From positions 62,001 to 126,000 of the forward strand of contig NZ_LZSG01000040.1 in the NCBI RefSeq assembly GCF_001665395.1: a stretch of DNA of 64,000 bases. Reading direction: 5' to 3'. Origin of the DNA: Mycobacterium sp. 1164966.3 (GTDB taxonomy: Bacteria > Actinomycetota > Actinomycetes > Mycobacteriales > Mycobacteriaceae). The position numbers were made by a program, and so were the translations under genes. Of the stretch, positions 1 through 8,087 are shown one piece after another (position 1 is the stretch's first letter; every line of letters begins with the position of its first letter). Under the pieces are notes generated by a model, which had not been told where the DNA came from, searched no databases, and worked only from the letters and a program-made list of their open reading frames with translations.

Positions 1-1
1 T

Positions 2-658
2 GCCGCAAGTGCTTTGCCGAGTCGGAAAGAACTTCAGGACGCGTCGCAATATGCGTTGGGTGTGGGCATCGTCGCGAGCTTGGGGGCAATGGTAACCGGC
101 GTGACGGATTGGCAGCACACGCACGAGCAGTCCAGGCGAATCGGCCTGGTGCACGGCGTGTCGAATGTAGTCGCCACTGCCTTGTACGCGAAGTCGTGGC
201 AAGACCGTCGCCGCGGCCGCCGCATCCGTGGGATGGCCGGGAGCACTGTCGGTTACGGGATCACGCTGGCCAGTAGCTATTTGGGCGGTGCGCTGGTGTA
301 CGGGTCGGGTGCCGGCGTCGATCGTTCGGGGCCGCGGCTGACCGGCGAAGCGTGGACGCCGGTGTTGCCGGTGACGGCGCTGGACGGACGGCCGCGTCGG
401 GTCGAGGTGGCCGGCGTCGGTGTGGTTCTTTTCCGGAATGGCGGACGGGTCGAGGCAGTCGGCGCGCGCTGCCCGCATCTCGGGGCGCCGATGTGTGACG
501 GCTGGATTGACCAGGGACGAATCGTATGTCCTTGGCACGGTTCCTGTTTCGCCTATGGGTCGGGCAAGGTGTTACGCGGACCGGCCACTGCGGCGCTGCC
601 GTCCTATCCCACTCGTATCCGCAACGGCGTGGTCGAAATCCGCGGTGCTTCGTCATGA
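2..658 (+). CDS. Rieske 2Fe-2S protein with DUF2231-type membrane part (5' end cut off)
   Basis: The frame is open to the left edge, so the start lies outside the window; a TTG at 14 is probably internal. The first ~100 residues resemble the second half of a DUF2231 membrane domain (TGVTDW, LVHGVSN, YLGGALVY). The C-terminal half is a Rieske domain with the cluster motifs CPHLG and CPWHG, so it should bind a 2Fe-2S cluster through two Cys and two His. Such proteins are thought to be membrane-anchored electron carriers; the redox partner is unknown. The stop overlaps the ATG of the hemerythrin gene (ATGA), so the two are probably translated together, which suggests a shared role in redox or oxygen handling. 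Confidence 0.85.
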   Translation, partial: AASALPSRKELQDASQYALGVGIVASLGAMVTGVTDWQHTHEQSRRIGLVHGVSNVVATALYAKSWQDRRRGRRIRGMAGSTVGYGITLASSYLGGALVYGSGAGVDRSGPRLTGEAWTPVLPVTALDGRPRRVEVAGVGVVLFRNGGRVEAVGARCPHLGAPMCDGWIDQGRIVCPWHGSCFAYGSGKVLRGPATAALPSYPTRIRNGVVEIRGASS

Positions 659-1134
659 ATGCCTATGACGTGCTGACCGAGCACCACGTGGTGCTGCGTG
701 GATTGTGCAAGGACATCACCGCGCTGCCGCCTGCGTCCGCCGAACGCAGGCGGCAGCTCGACGAGCTGTTGATGGAATTGGACATTCACATGCGCATAGA
801 AGATGACTTGTTCTATCCGGCTGTTTCCGCGGCGAGTGACTTGGTCGCGATCGCACACGCCGAGCACCGCCAAGTGTGGGACCAGCTCGCGGTGGTGTTG
901 CGGACGCCCCCGACAGCGTCGCACTATCAGCAAGAGTGGCTGTCCTTCGTCACCGTGCTGGATGCGCACGCAGACGAAGAAGAACGTGACTTATGCCCCG
1001 CGCCAATCGATTTGGATCGGAAGAAGCTCGACGAGCTGGGTGAAAGGATGCGCGAACGGATGCAACAGTTGCGCCAGTCCACCTTCGAGAAGCTTCATGT
1101 CAAGGGCCGTACCGCCATTCTTCGTGCGTTGTGA
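655..1134 (+). CDS. hemerythrin-domain protein (HHE type)
   Basis: A protein of 159 residues beginning MNAYDVLTEHHVV. The four-helix HHE pattern is visible: His near residue 9-10, HMRIEDDLFYP in helix 2, AHAEHRQVW in helix 3 and LDAHADEEERDL in helix 4, giving the His/Glu set of a non-haem di-iron centre. Bacterial hemerythrin-like proteins bind O2 or NO, or store or sense iron; which applies here cannot be read from sequence. The longer frame starting at 526 runs inside the Rieske gene, so the ATG at 655, overlapping the Rieske stop, is the credible start. It ends 24 bases before the convergent flavoprotein gene. Confidence 0.85.
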   Translation: MNAYDVLTEHHVVLRGLCKDITALPPASAERRRQLDELLMELDIHMRIEDDLFYPAVSAASDLVAIAHAEHRQVWDQLAVVLRTPPTASHYQQEWLSFVTVLDAHADEEERDLCPAPIDLDRKKLDELGERMRERMQQLRQSTFEKLHVKGRTAILRAL

Positions 1135-1158
1135 TGGGCGTGCCTGGCGGACAGGGCA

Positions 1159-2283
1159 TCAACGCAGCGGGTGGTTTTCGCGCACGCCCCGATACATGCC
1201 CCACCTGACGATCATCGGCATCACAACCCGGTTGACCGACCAGGGCGGGAATCGAAACGCATGGCCGGTGGGCAGAAAGACCTCCAGCCCGTCGGCCTGG
1301 ATGCCGAGCACCGAGCCCCATCGCCGCCCCGGCGCGCGATAAGCGCGCAGCTTGCGGCCCGTGAACTCGGCGCGAACGTTGTGCGCCAGCAGCGCATCCC
1401 CCCGGTTACGTGCCGAACTGCGCAGCGGGTCGGTCGCCGCCACGTCCCCGATCGCGAAGACGCCTCGGTGACCCGGCACCGTCAGTTCAGGAGTCACCCG
1501 AACGAACCCGCGCTCGTCAAGCAGCTCCGGCGGCAACCAACCGGTATTGGGTCGCACCCTGCCTATCGCCCAAAGCACGGCGTCTGCGACAGCCGCGGGT
1601 TGCCCGGTGCTCCACTCGACCGGTTGGCCGGTGATCTCGTCGCCGGCGAAGCCGTTGGCGAGCGCCGCGCGGTGCCCGGGGTGCAGGCCGACGCCGAGGT
1701 CCGTCAGTCGGCGTTCGATGCGTTGCCAGATGCGCGGGTGATGACCGGCGAGCGCACGATCTCCCGGGAAGTAGAGATCGATCTTCTTGTGCGGCCATGT
1801 GATCGCCAGATTGGCGGCGCTGCTGACGGCAGCCGCGCCGCCACCAACGACGATCACCGATTTCGCGGCGGCCACCCGGTCGTGTGCAGCGTGCAGGTCG
1901 GCGCGGATATCTGCGGCGGACTGTAGTGTCGGCCGGCGCCAGAAACCGTTGCTGACTCCCGTCGAGATGACCAGCACATCGTAGGGCTCGGCGATCGTCG
2001 CGCCGTCGTCCCGAGTACCGAAGACGGTGCGTGCCTTCAGGTCCAGCCCGGTCAGCGTGGCCTGAACCGTCCGGACCCGATCCAAGCGGCGGAACCTGTC
2101 GAACGCAATCCAGTTGTCGTGAGCCCAGTCGGCCGGGCGGGCCAGCCGGATTCCGAGTTCTTGGCCGCTGACCAACGCCGGCTTGACCGAGATCCCGACG
2201 ACGTCAGCATGCTTGGCCAGCCGGATGGCGGTGAGGACTCCCGCGTCTCCCAGTCCCGCGATGACAACGCGTCTGCGGTTCAT
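1159..2283 (-). CDS. FAD-dependent pyridine nucleotide oxidoreductase (NDH-2/AIF-like)
   Basis: A protein of 374 residues. The N-terminal FAD-binding motif (VVIAGLGDAGVLTA) is followed by the second nucleotide-binding motif VIVVGGGAAAVS near residue 145 and by the C-terminal FAD motif GVFAIGDVA near residue 280. This order matches type II NADH dehydrogenases and AIF/ferredoxin-reductase-like flavoproteins. No redox-active CxxC pair is seen, so a thioredoxin-reductase role is unlikely. The first Gly-rich loop reads GLGDAG rather than the usual GxGxxG/A with a small residue at each place, but it is still compatible. It is convergent with the hemerythrin gene and divergent from the membrane protein at 2381. 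The electron acceptor is unknown. Confidence 0.85.
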   Translation of the reverse strand: MNRRRVVIAGLGDAGVLTAIRLAKHADVVGISVKPALVSGQELGIRLARPADWAHDNWIAFDRFRRLDRVRTVQATLTGLDLKARTVFGTRDDGATIAEPYDVLVISTGVSNGFWRRPTLQSAADIRADLHAAHDRVAAAKSVIVVGGGAAAVSSAANLAITWPHKKIDLYFPGDRALAGHHPRIWQRIERRLTDLGVGLHPGHRAALANGFAGDEITGQPVEWSTGQPAAVADAVLWAIGRVRPNTGWLPPELLDERGFVRVTPELTVPGHRGVFAIGDVAATDPLRSSARNRGDALLAHNVRAEFTGRKLRAYRAPGRRWGSVLGIQADGLEVFLPTGHAFRFPPWSVNRVVMPMIVRWGMYRGVRENHPLR

Positions 2284-2380
2284 GTCACGATCTCGCGCCT
2301 ACCGGGCTCGGGGCGCGGCGCAGAAACCACGTGCAGCACCAAGGTATGGTCGCACGCACCATCAGATCGCCGGGGAGCAC

Positions 2381-3262
2381 ATGTCGGAGTCCGAGACGCC
2401 AATGCACCAGCACCTGCGCGCCGCGGTGCGCGCCGGTGTGCGCGCGTCGTCCCCTCGTCCCGCCTCGGCTGAGCGGGCCGCCAAAGACCTGAAGAAGCCG
2501 TTGTGGCAGGCGGTTGGGGCGGAGATCCGGTGGGCGTTTCACCCGCCGCGCACCTGGCTGTCGGGGGTGGTGGCCAACTTGTTCCTCGCGGTGGCCTGGT
2601 TGGCGGTGCAGCCGTTGACCTCCGCCCACTCCCATCCCGCCCGCCACATTCACCATCACCATTTGGATTGGGTCGTTCTGGTCGGCAGTTATTTCTCGTC
2701 GTTCATCCTCGCCGACGTCACCACCACCAACACCCTGGGCGGCGATCACTACCGCGTGACGAAGGGTCTGTCAGACGGCGTACCGGTGTGGCGGGTCCTG
2801 CTGATCAAAAATTTGGCCCTGCTCGCCCTGGTCGGGCTGCCCACCCTGGCGGTGGCCGTCGGGCTGACGCTGTGGCTGGAAAACCCGGCGCGCCTGGGCA
2901 TCACGATCCCCGACGTCGCGGTGCCGATCGTGTCGTGGTTGGGCGTCGGCAACGTCATCTCGGTACTGCACCCGGTGAGCGCGGAACCGCTGGTCCGGCG
3001 GTGGCGGCAACGTCGCGATTGGCGCCGCATCGTCGGCTGGCTGTCGGCCCTGGCGCTGCCCTACGCGGTGTACTACGTCGCAGACCCGATGGGCGGGGTG
3101 GAGCACCGCATCTTGTGGACGCAGCTACCCTCGGCGATCGGGCCGGTGCTCGGCCGCGATACGAAAAGCTTTGTGCATCTTGGCATTGCCATGGTGGTCT
3201 GGATGATGGGCACCGTCGTGGCACAGCTGTGGGTGCGCAAGCGTGGGCTGCAGATGCGGTAA
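2381..3262 (+). CDS. conserved integral membrane protein with about six TM segments
   Basis: I start this gene at the ATG at 2381, preceded by GGGGAGC; the longer frame from 2183 overlaps the divergent flavoprotein gene and its first 66 residues look like noise. The 293-residue product has a basic N-terminal arm, then six hydrophobic segments at about residues 60-80, 100-120, 140-170, 185-205, 220-240 and 265-285. A His-rich stretch (HSHPARHIHHHH) lies in the first extracellular or cytosolic loop and may bind metal, but this is only a guess. It resembles conserved mycobacterial membrane proteins of unknown function and perhaps ABC-2-type permeases; no ATPase gene is adjacent. Confidence 0.7.
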   Translation: MSESETPMHQHLRAAVRAGVRASSPRPASAERAAKDLKKPLWQAVGAEIRWAFHPPRTWLSGVVANLFLAVAWLAVQPLTSAHSHPARHIHHHHLDWVVLVGSYFSSFILADVTTTNTLGGDHYRVTKGLSDGVPVWRVLLIKNLALLALVGLPTLAVAVGLTLWLENPARLGITIPDVAVPIVSWLGVGNVISVLHPVSAEPLVRRWRQRRDWRRIVGWLSALALPYAVYYVADPMGGVEHRILWTQLPSAIGPVLGRDTKSFVHLGIAMVVWMMGTVVAQLWVRKRGLQMR

Positions 3263-3265
3263 GGC

Positions 3266-3712
3266 TCAGCCGGGTGGTTGCGCGGCCATGACCGAGTTGG
3301 GTGCGGACCAGTCGGTCGACACCTTGCGCTGTTTGATCAGCCAGGTGTCGCCGTCGGGCACGAAGATGTCGCGGTAGCGGCCGAAATGGTCGAGGCCGAT
3401 ATGGGTGATGACGGTGAAGTAGCACGAGACGTGGGCTTGCTCCGGCGTCAGGGCGGTGAACAGCACGTTGGACACGTTGTGCCGGACGACGGGCTTGACG
3501 CCGGCGCCGGTTGCGATGTTGCCCGTGACACCGCCGAGGAACGCCGCGATCTCGGACCTGCCGCACAAAGGCTGCGCGTCGCGGATCTCGAGGACGCCGT
3601 CCGCGCAGAATGTCTGGGTGAGGTCGTCGAGCCGCCCGGCATCGCCCGACCAGTTGTACCGCGCCAGCGTGTCGCGGATCTGCTCACGTGCGATCAGTTC
3701 CCACATCTCCAC
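3266..3712 (-). CDS. SnoaL/NTF2-like fold protein
   Basis: A protein of 148 residues with the typical opening of SnoaL-like proteins (IREQI..TLARYNWSGDAGRLDDLTQTF) and the GRSEIAAFL segment followed by a His (VRHNVSN). The cone-shaped NTF2 fold covers ketosteroid isomerase, scytalone dehydratase, polyketide cyclases and small subunits of ring dioxygenases. In this steroid-type neighbourhood an isomerase or hydratase role is possible but not shown. The start is a GTG at 3712 with GAGGAG five bases upstream; an ATG two codons later is the alternative. It is convergent with the membrane protein, three bases apart. Confidence 0.75.
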   Translation of the reverse strand: MEMWELIAREQIRDTLARYNWSGDAGRLDDLTQTFCADGVLEIRDAQPLCGRSEIAAFLGGVTGNIATGAGVKPVVRHNVSNVLFTALTPEQAHVSCYFTVITHIGLDHFGRYRDIFVPDGDTWLIKQRKVSTDWSAPNSVMAAQPPG

Positions 3713-3766
3713 CGTGACTCCTCACTCCACCGCCGCATAGGACGATAGTCGTGGCGAGACGAGCCG

Positions 3767-3949
3767 TTACTTGACGATGTAGGGCCGGAAGCTCCGTGGG
3801 GCCGTTGGAGTGATGCCGTTCAGGTCGAAGACGGCGATGAGGGCCCGCAACAGGGCGGGGGACCAGTCCTCGAAGGGTTGCGCGTCGACTCGGTCGAGCA
3901 GTTCACAGCGTAGGTACTCGATGCTTGTCGGCTGATGATCGTCGATCAT
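3767..3949 (-). CDS. small protein of unknown function, 60 residues
   Basis: I do not recognise this gene. I prefer the ATG at 3949 (MIDDHQPTSIEYLRCELLDR) over a start at 3991. The product is acidic, has one Cys, and is predicted helical (YLRCELLDRVDAQPFEDWS, ALLRALIAVFDLNG). It ends with FRPYIVK. It sits 55 bases upstream of the NTF2-fold gene on the same strand, so the two may be co-transcribed. Nothing in the sequence indicates function; existence as a protein is plausible but not certain. Confidence 0.45.
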   Translation of the reverse strand: MIDDHQPTSIEYLRCELLDRVDAQPFEDWSPALLRALIAVFDLNGITPTAPRSFRPYIVK

Positions 3950-4375
3950 TGAGCCGGTTCCTCCAAACGAATCGGCGATTAATTCCGGCAACCTCCGCCC
4001 CCGCGCTGCGCGGGTATCACGAACGACTAGGAAGCCGCTATCTGTATTCGTGGTGTGAACTCGACGCTAGGACAGCTGCGTCGCACTTGTACAGCGAACT
4101 GGTCAAATTCAAATTTCATTCAGCGACGCCGACCGTGGCCGCCGCGGGACCGACTGCCAGCCGGTGGGCACAGCACCGTCCTTCCCCGAAGGCGCTTTCG
4201 TAACTTCTTTGCTCACAACGCTTTACCTGACTACACCGGATCAGTCGCCAAATCTATTCTCGGCCAAATGATTTGCGTAGTTGCTGCCCGCCTGTCGAAC
4301 AGCCCTGTTGAACGGCCACCAGTACTTGGGCATCACGACAGCCACTTCCGTCGCGCACGGGTAGCGCAATACAGT
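3950..4375. other. non-coding stretch of about 426 bases
   Basis: No convincing gene is seen. Frames cross the region but have poor codon structure. A lower-GC patch occurs at about 4100-4280, which may carry promoters for the cupin gene to the right and the small gene to the left. No clear inverted repeat or RNA gene was found. Confidence 0.5.
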
Positions 4376-4861
4376 GTGTGGGTGGCGACGGCGACTAGCG
4401 GGACGACTGGGCGCTTGCTGATCACGGGTGTCGATTCGTCGGGGCGCTCCTGCGCGGTGCAGAATCACGAGGTCACTTTGCAGGGCGATGCCGGCATGCC
4501 CGGCGTTCTCTACTCGGTGCTTTTCGGGACGCCGGCCACACCGTCCATACCCGACGGCGGGCGCGCCGCCAACGTGCTCGATCTGGGTATCACACCGGGC
4601 GCGATCAACTGGATGACGATCGAGTACGCGCCGGGCACGACATTGAGCATGCACCACACGGACACCCTCGATTACGACATCGTGCTGTGGGGCTCGATTG
4701 AATTGATTCTCGACGACGGTGTCCACCCACTGGCCCCCGGCGACAGCGTCGTGGTCACCGGTGTCGATCACGCCTGGCATGCGGGCCCGGACGGGTGCCG
4801 GCTCAGCGTGGTGGCGATCGGTGCTGCACCGTCGCCGGCGCGGACTCAAATCCGTGGGTGA
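4376..4861 (+). CDS. cupin-domain protein
   Basis: The frame is open from 4055, but the first part is low-quality and the recognisable protein begins near the GTG codons at 4376 and 4382. The C-terminal half has a cupin barrel: TLSMHHTDTLDYDIVLWGSIELILDDG followed by LAPGDSVVVTGVDHAWH, with His and Tyr/Asp residues placed as cupin metal ligands. Length (about 160 residues) fits single-domain cupins that are often found beside aromatic or steroid catabolic genes. The enzymatic role is unknown. Its 3' end overlaps the convergent thioesterase gene by 16 bases. Confidence 0.65.
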   Translation: MWVATATSGTTGRLLITGVDSSGRSCAVQNHEVTLQGDAGMPGVLYSVLFGTPATPSIPDGGRAANVLDLGITPGAINWMTIEYAPGTTLSMHHTDTLDYDIVLWGSIELILDDGVHPLAPGDSVVVTGVDHAWHAGPDGCRLSVVAIGAAPSPARTQIRG

Positions 4862-5456
4862 ATGAACACACCTTCGGCCGAGACCGTCACTCCGCCAATG
4901 TCGCTGACTTTTCCCGCAGCGAAAGTCTTTACCCCGTCCACACTTTCGATCCAGGCTTCCGCGCGCAGGGGCCGCTGCAGCGGCGTGGGCCGGTGATAAC
5001 GCAGCGTCAGCGTCCCGGTATAGGCCGGCAGTCCCGGTTTGTGGGCGGTGGCCCCCAGAACATGATCGAGGATCATGGCGGAGACGCCGCCGTGCACGTG
5101 ACCGGGGGGACCTTCATAGGCGGCGCCGAGGACGAACTCCGTCCATACCGATCCGTCGCTCTCGTGGTGGATGACGAGCGGGGGAGCAGACGGGTTTCGC
5201 ACGCCGATGACGACATTGCCCGCAGCTGGGCCCTGCCCGTCGTCGACGACACGCTGCCCGAACGATCCGGGCAGCAGCGCCGCGCTCAGCTGGGTCGTGA
5301 CGCTGTCGTCGTGGCCGCGGCCGTGGCGACCGTTTCCGGGTTCACCTCAGTGCGGATCGTCGCGTCGATCAAGCGCCGCACCGAGCTGGCCAGCGCCTCG
5401 TACTCCGGCGACGAATCGGCCATCGCGGCAATCGGATCCACCATGCCAGCCACCAT
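4846..5456 (-). pseudogene. PaaI-type acyl-CoA thioesterase, apparently frameshifted
   Basis: The hot-dog core is intact in one frame (4846-5346): GVRNPSAPPLVIHHE, then AYEGPPGHVHGGVSAMILDH with the HGG active-site motif. The expected N-terminal helix is present just upstream in a different frame, from ATG 5456 or 5444 (MVDPIAAMADSSPEYEALAS, then RRLIDATIRTEV) and stops at 5286-5288. The core frame meets a stop at 5347-5349. Family members normally run from this helix straight into ..LLPGSFGQRVV, so one or two bases appear to be lost or gained between about 5289 and 5346, near a run of CGACGACA-like repeats. The alternative is a shorter gene starting at a GTG at 5202, which would lack the N-terminal helix. 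Confidence 0.7.
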
Positions 5457-5594
5457 AGATCAGTGGCGGAGCTCGGTCGGTGGGGCGGCGGTCATTGCGC
5501 AAAGCGTGGAGCGCAGGGACAGCTGTCGGAACCCGGCGTCCCAACCAGCGGTCGAAAATGCGCAACTTACCTTCCGTGTTGTTAATCTGGCGAA

Positions 5595-6284
5595 ATGTCC
5601 CCCGGAGTGGACCCGACCGGCGAGAAGTCGGTGAAGTCGGCGCTTGCCGCCACCAGTTGGGCGTTGCTGGGCATGATGTCCTACGAAGAGGAGGTCTCCG
5701 GCTACGACCTGAAGAAATGGATCGACTGGAGCGTGGACCTCTACTACTGGAGTCCGTCGTACAGCCAGATCTACACCGAGCTGAAGAAGCTGGAGAGCTT
5801 GGGCCTGGTGACATCTCGGGTCGAGCGCGACGAGGGAATCCGGAGCCGGCGGCTCTACAAGATCACGCCGGCCGGGATGGACGCGGTCGCCGAATGGACC
5901 AACGAAGCACCGGTGGATCCGCCGGTACTCAAGCACAGCGTGCTGCTGCGGGTGACGTTCGGTCATCTCAGCAATCCGACTCGGCTCAAGGAACTGCTGC
6001 AGGAGCATGTGGCCTACGCCGAAGCGCGGCACCGGAAAGCGGTCGAGGACGCCGACGGCGCCGAGGCCGAACCCGCCTGGGCCTACTCGGTGATTGCGCT
6101 GCGCTGGGCGGCCAAGTACTACGCGGCCGAGCGTGAGTTCGCGTTGGAGCTCATGAAGGACATCGACGAGGCCGACGCAGTTTTGAAGAAGGCGGCCAAA
6201 GGAGGTTACGGGCAGCCGCGCCCTACGCCGGGGTATTGGCGAGAGGTCGAGAAGCAGGTCGAGGCTAAGCGCTCCGCTGACTAG
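5595..6284 (+). CDS. PadR-family transcriptional regulator
   Basis: A protein of 229 residues. The N-terminal winged helix shows the PadR pattern ALLGMMSYEEEVSGYDLKKW, then SQIYTELKKLESLGLV and RRLYKITPAGMDAVAEW. The C-terminal part (from about residue 110) is the long helical PadR_C (Vir-type) dimerisation domain. It probably represses a nearby gene: the divergent thioesterase remnant lies 138 bases away, and the KstD-like gene is convergent with a four-base overlap. The ligand is unknown. ATG 5595 is used; the first ~12 residues are likely flexible. Confidence 0.88.
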   Translation: MSPGVDPTGEKSVKSALAATSWALLGMMSYEEEVSGYDLKKWIDWSVDLYYWSPSYSQIYTELKKLESLGLVTSRVERDEGIRSRRLYKITPAGMDAVAEWTNEAPVDPPVLKHSVLLRVTFGHLSNPTRLKELLQEHVAYAEARHRKAVEDADGAEAEPAWAYSVIALRWAAKYYAAEREFALELMKDIDEADAVLKKAAKGGYGQPRPTPGYWREVEKQVEAKRSAD

Positions 6285-7978
6285 TTCGCGATCACCATGT
6301 GGGCTGCGTCCAGGGCCGCAATGTAGCCGTATACCAGTCCTTGGGCGATGGTCGCCCCGGCTCCCGGGTACGTCGTGCCGAATGCGTTGGCCGCGGTGTT
6401 GCCGATTGCGTACAGGCCGGCAATCACGCTGCCGTCCTCGCGCAGCACGCGGCCGCGTGCGTCGGCCTTGAGCCCGCCGCATGTGCCGAGATCGGACAGC
6501 ACCATTCGCACGGCGTAGAACGGACCTTTGAGCAACGGACGCAGGTTGGGATTGGGACTTATCGTCGGATCGCCATAGTAACGGTCATAGGCACTGCGGC
6601 CGCGGTTGAAGTCGGGATCCTCACCGGCAGACGCGTTTTCGTTGAAACGGGTCATGGTTGCGACGAACTCCGGCACGTCGACACCCATGCAAGCGCCCAG
6701 CTCGGCGAGGCTGTCCGCGCGACTGGCGATACCCCGGTCGTACCACCCGCGTGGCAGTCGCATCCGTGGAAACAGTTCGGCGCCAAAGACATAACTGTTG
6801 CGATATTGCTGGTCGAAGACGATCCACATGGCTTCCACCGGACTGCCGCAGCGCTCCAGCTCGAGCAGCCGCTGACCGAAGGACATGTAGTCTGTTGACT
6901 CGTTGACGAAGCGACGGCCGTGCTGGTCCACGATCAGGGATCCCGGAAGGGATCGTTCGGCCAGCATTACCGTGGGCGGCTTGCCGGGCACTGGTGCGAC
7001 GGCAGGGAACCACCAGGCCTGATCCATCAGATCGATGCCGGCGCCCAACTCCTGCCCGGCGCGGATCCCCTCGCCGGTGTTGGCCGCCGCACCCAGGCTC
7101 AGGTTGGCGCCCAGCGACTCGGACTGGAACTTCCACCGCATGCCCATGTTGTGGTCGAAACCGCCGGTGGCCAGCACCACCCCGCGGCGCGCGATGATGG
7201 TGACTTGCCTTCCGGCGTGGTCGACGACTGCACCGGTTACCCGATCGCCATCACAGCTGAGGCGCGTCAGCGTGGTTTCTGTCCACACCGGGATGCCGGC
7301 GCGCAGCACACCCGCGAACAGCCCGGCCGCAAGGCCCTGGCCACCTGCGGCGTAGCGCCGTCCGATCAGCCGACCGCCCACGCCCTGTGCGATTCGTTTG
7401 GCGAAGGTGGGAATTCCCTTGCGCGGCAATCGCATTACCAGGTTCATCCAGCGGTAGTCGGCACCCGTCGTCGGTATCGGGACAGTGGCCTCCATGACAC
7501 CGGGCTGTAACCGAGTGCGGTATGCGCCGAGCATCGACGTGTCGAACGGGTGGCATTCGCAGGTGCGGCCCGCGGCGCTGCCGCCCGGCTCTTCGGGGTG
7601 GTAGTCGGAATAGTCACGGGCCCAGAGGAACCGCAGCTGAGTGGTTCGGCGCAGCATTTCGACCGTCGCGGGCACGTGCGTCAGAAATCCCGCCGACCGC
7701 TGTGGCGGCGCGGTTCCGGCAACCACCGAATCAAGGTAGGCGGCCCCCTGCTCAGCGGTGTCGTCGGCGCCCGCCTCGCGCAGTATCGGGCCCCCCGGCA
7801 GCCACAGGGCGCCTCCGGACCGGGCGGTCGAGCCGCCCACATGCGGTGACTTCTCCACAATCAGCACCGACAGTCCGAGTTCATCGGCGGCCAGCGCTGC
7901 GGCCATGCCGGTGCCCGACCCGATCACAAGCGGGTCGACGCTGGTGTCGGCCACGGGCAGCCCAGCCGGGATCGTCAT
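6281..7978 (-). CDS. KstD-like FAD-dependent 3-ketosteroid-type dehydrogenase
   Basis: About 565 residues in the succinate dehydrogenase/fumarate reductase flavoprotein fold. The FAD site begins LVIGSGTGMAAALAADELG and continues VEKSPHVGGSTARSGG; RRGVVLATGGFDHN is a typical mid-protein motif. The C-terminus reads GLYAIGNTAANAFGTTYPGAG, whose Tyr and Gly match the catalytic Tyr-x-x-x-Gly of 3-ketosteroid delta1-dehydrogenases. KstD introduces the C1-C2 double bond in the steroid A ring. I prefer ATG 7978; a GTG at 7993 in frame is the alternative. Divergent from kshA with a palindrome in between. Other enzymes of the family act on related oxo compounds, so the exact substrate is open. Confidence 0.85.
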   Translation of the reverse strand: MTIPAGLPVADTSVDPLVIGSGTGMAAALAADELGLSVLIVEKSPHVGGSTARSGGALWLPGGPILREAGADDTAEQGAAYLDSVVAGTAPPQRSAGFLTHVPATVEMLRRTTQLRFLWARDYSDYHPEEPGGSAAGRTCECHPFDTSMLGAYRTRLQPGVMEATVPIPTTGADYRWMNLVMRLPRKGIPTFAKRIAQGVGGRLIGRRYAAGGQGLAAGLFAGVLRAGIPVWTETTLTRLSCDGDRVTGAVVDHAGRQVTIIARRGVVLATGGFDHNMGMRWKFQSESLGANLSLGAAANTGEGIRAGQELGAGIDLMDQAWWFPAVAPVPGKPPTVMLAERSLPGSLIVDQHGRRFVNESTDYMSFGQRLLELERCGSPVEAMWIVFDQQYRNSYVFGAELFPRMRLPRGWYDRGIASRADSLAELGACMGVDVPEFVATMTRFNENASAGEDPDFNRGRSAYDRYYGDPTISPNPNLRPLLKGPFYAVRMVLSDLGTCGGLKADARGRVLREDGSVIAGLYAIGNTAANAFGTTYPGAGATIAQGLVYGYIAALDAAHMVIAN

Positions 7979-8010
7979 ACTGCCGGCGGTCACGCCTTTC
8001 GACGGTAGGC

Positions 8011-8022
8011 CGCGTATACGCG
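8011..8022. promoter_or_regulatory. perfect 12-base palindrome between kstD-like and kshA genes
   Basis: CGCGTATACGCG lies in the 109-base divergent gap, 33 bases from the left ATG and 66 from the right one. A symmetric site there could serve a repressor of both genes. It does not fit the KstR consensus (TNNAACNNGTTNNA) that I know for cholesterol genes. Confidence 0.4.
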
Positions 8023-8087
8023 CGGTACGAAGTGGCGTCCTGATGAGTGGAACACTTCGGCTGCACCGGTACGGCCATGGGAGTTGA

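Noticed and set aside
4055..4375. N-terminal 107-residue extension of the cupin frame
   Set aside because: The extension is Arg/Pro-rich and unlike any cupin protein; the family part begins at about 4382.
6299..6898. Long plus-strand frames inside the KstD-like gene and other long genes
   Set aside because: They are shadow frames of GC-rich coding DNA; the opposite strand carries complete motifs of known families.
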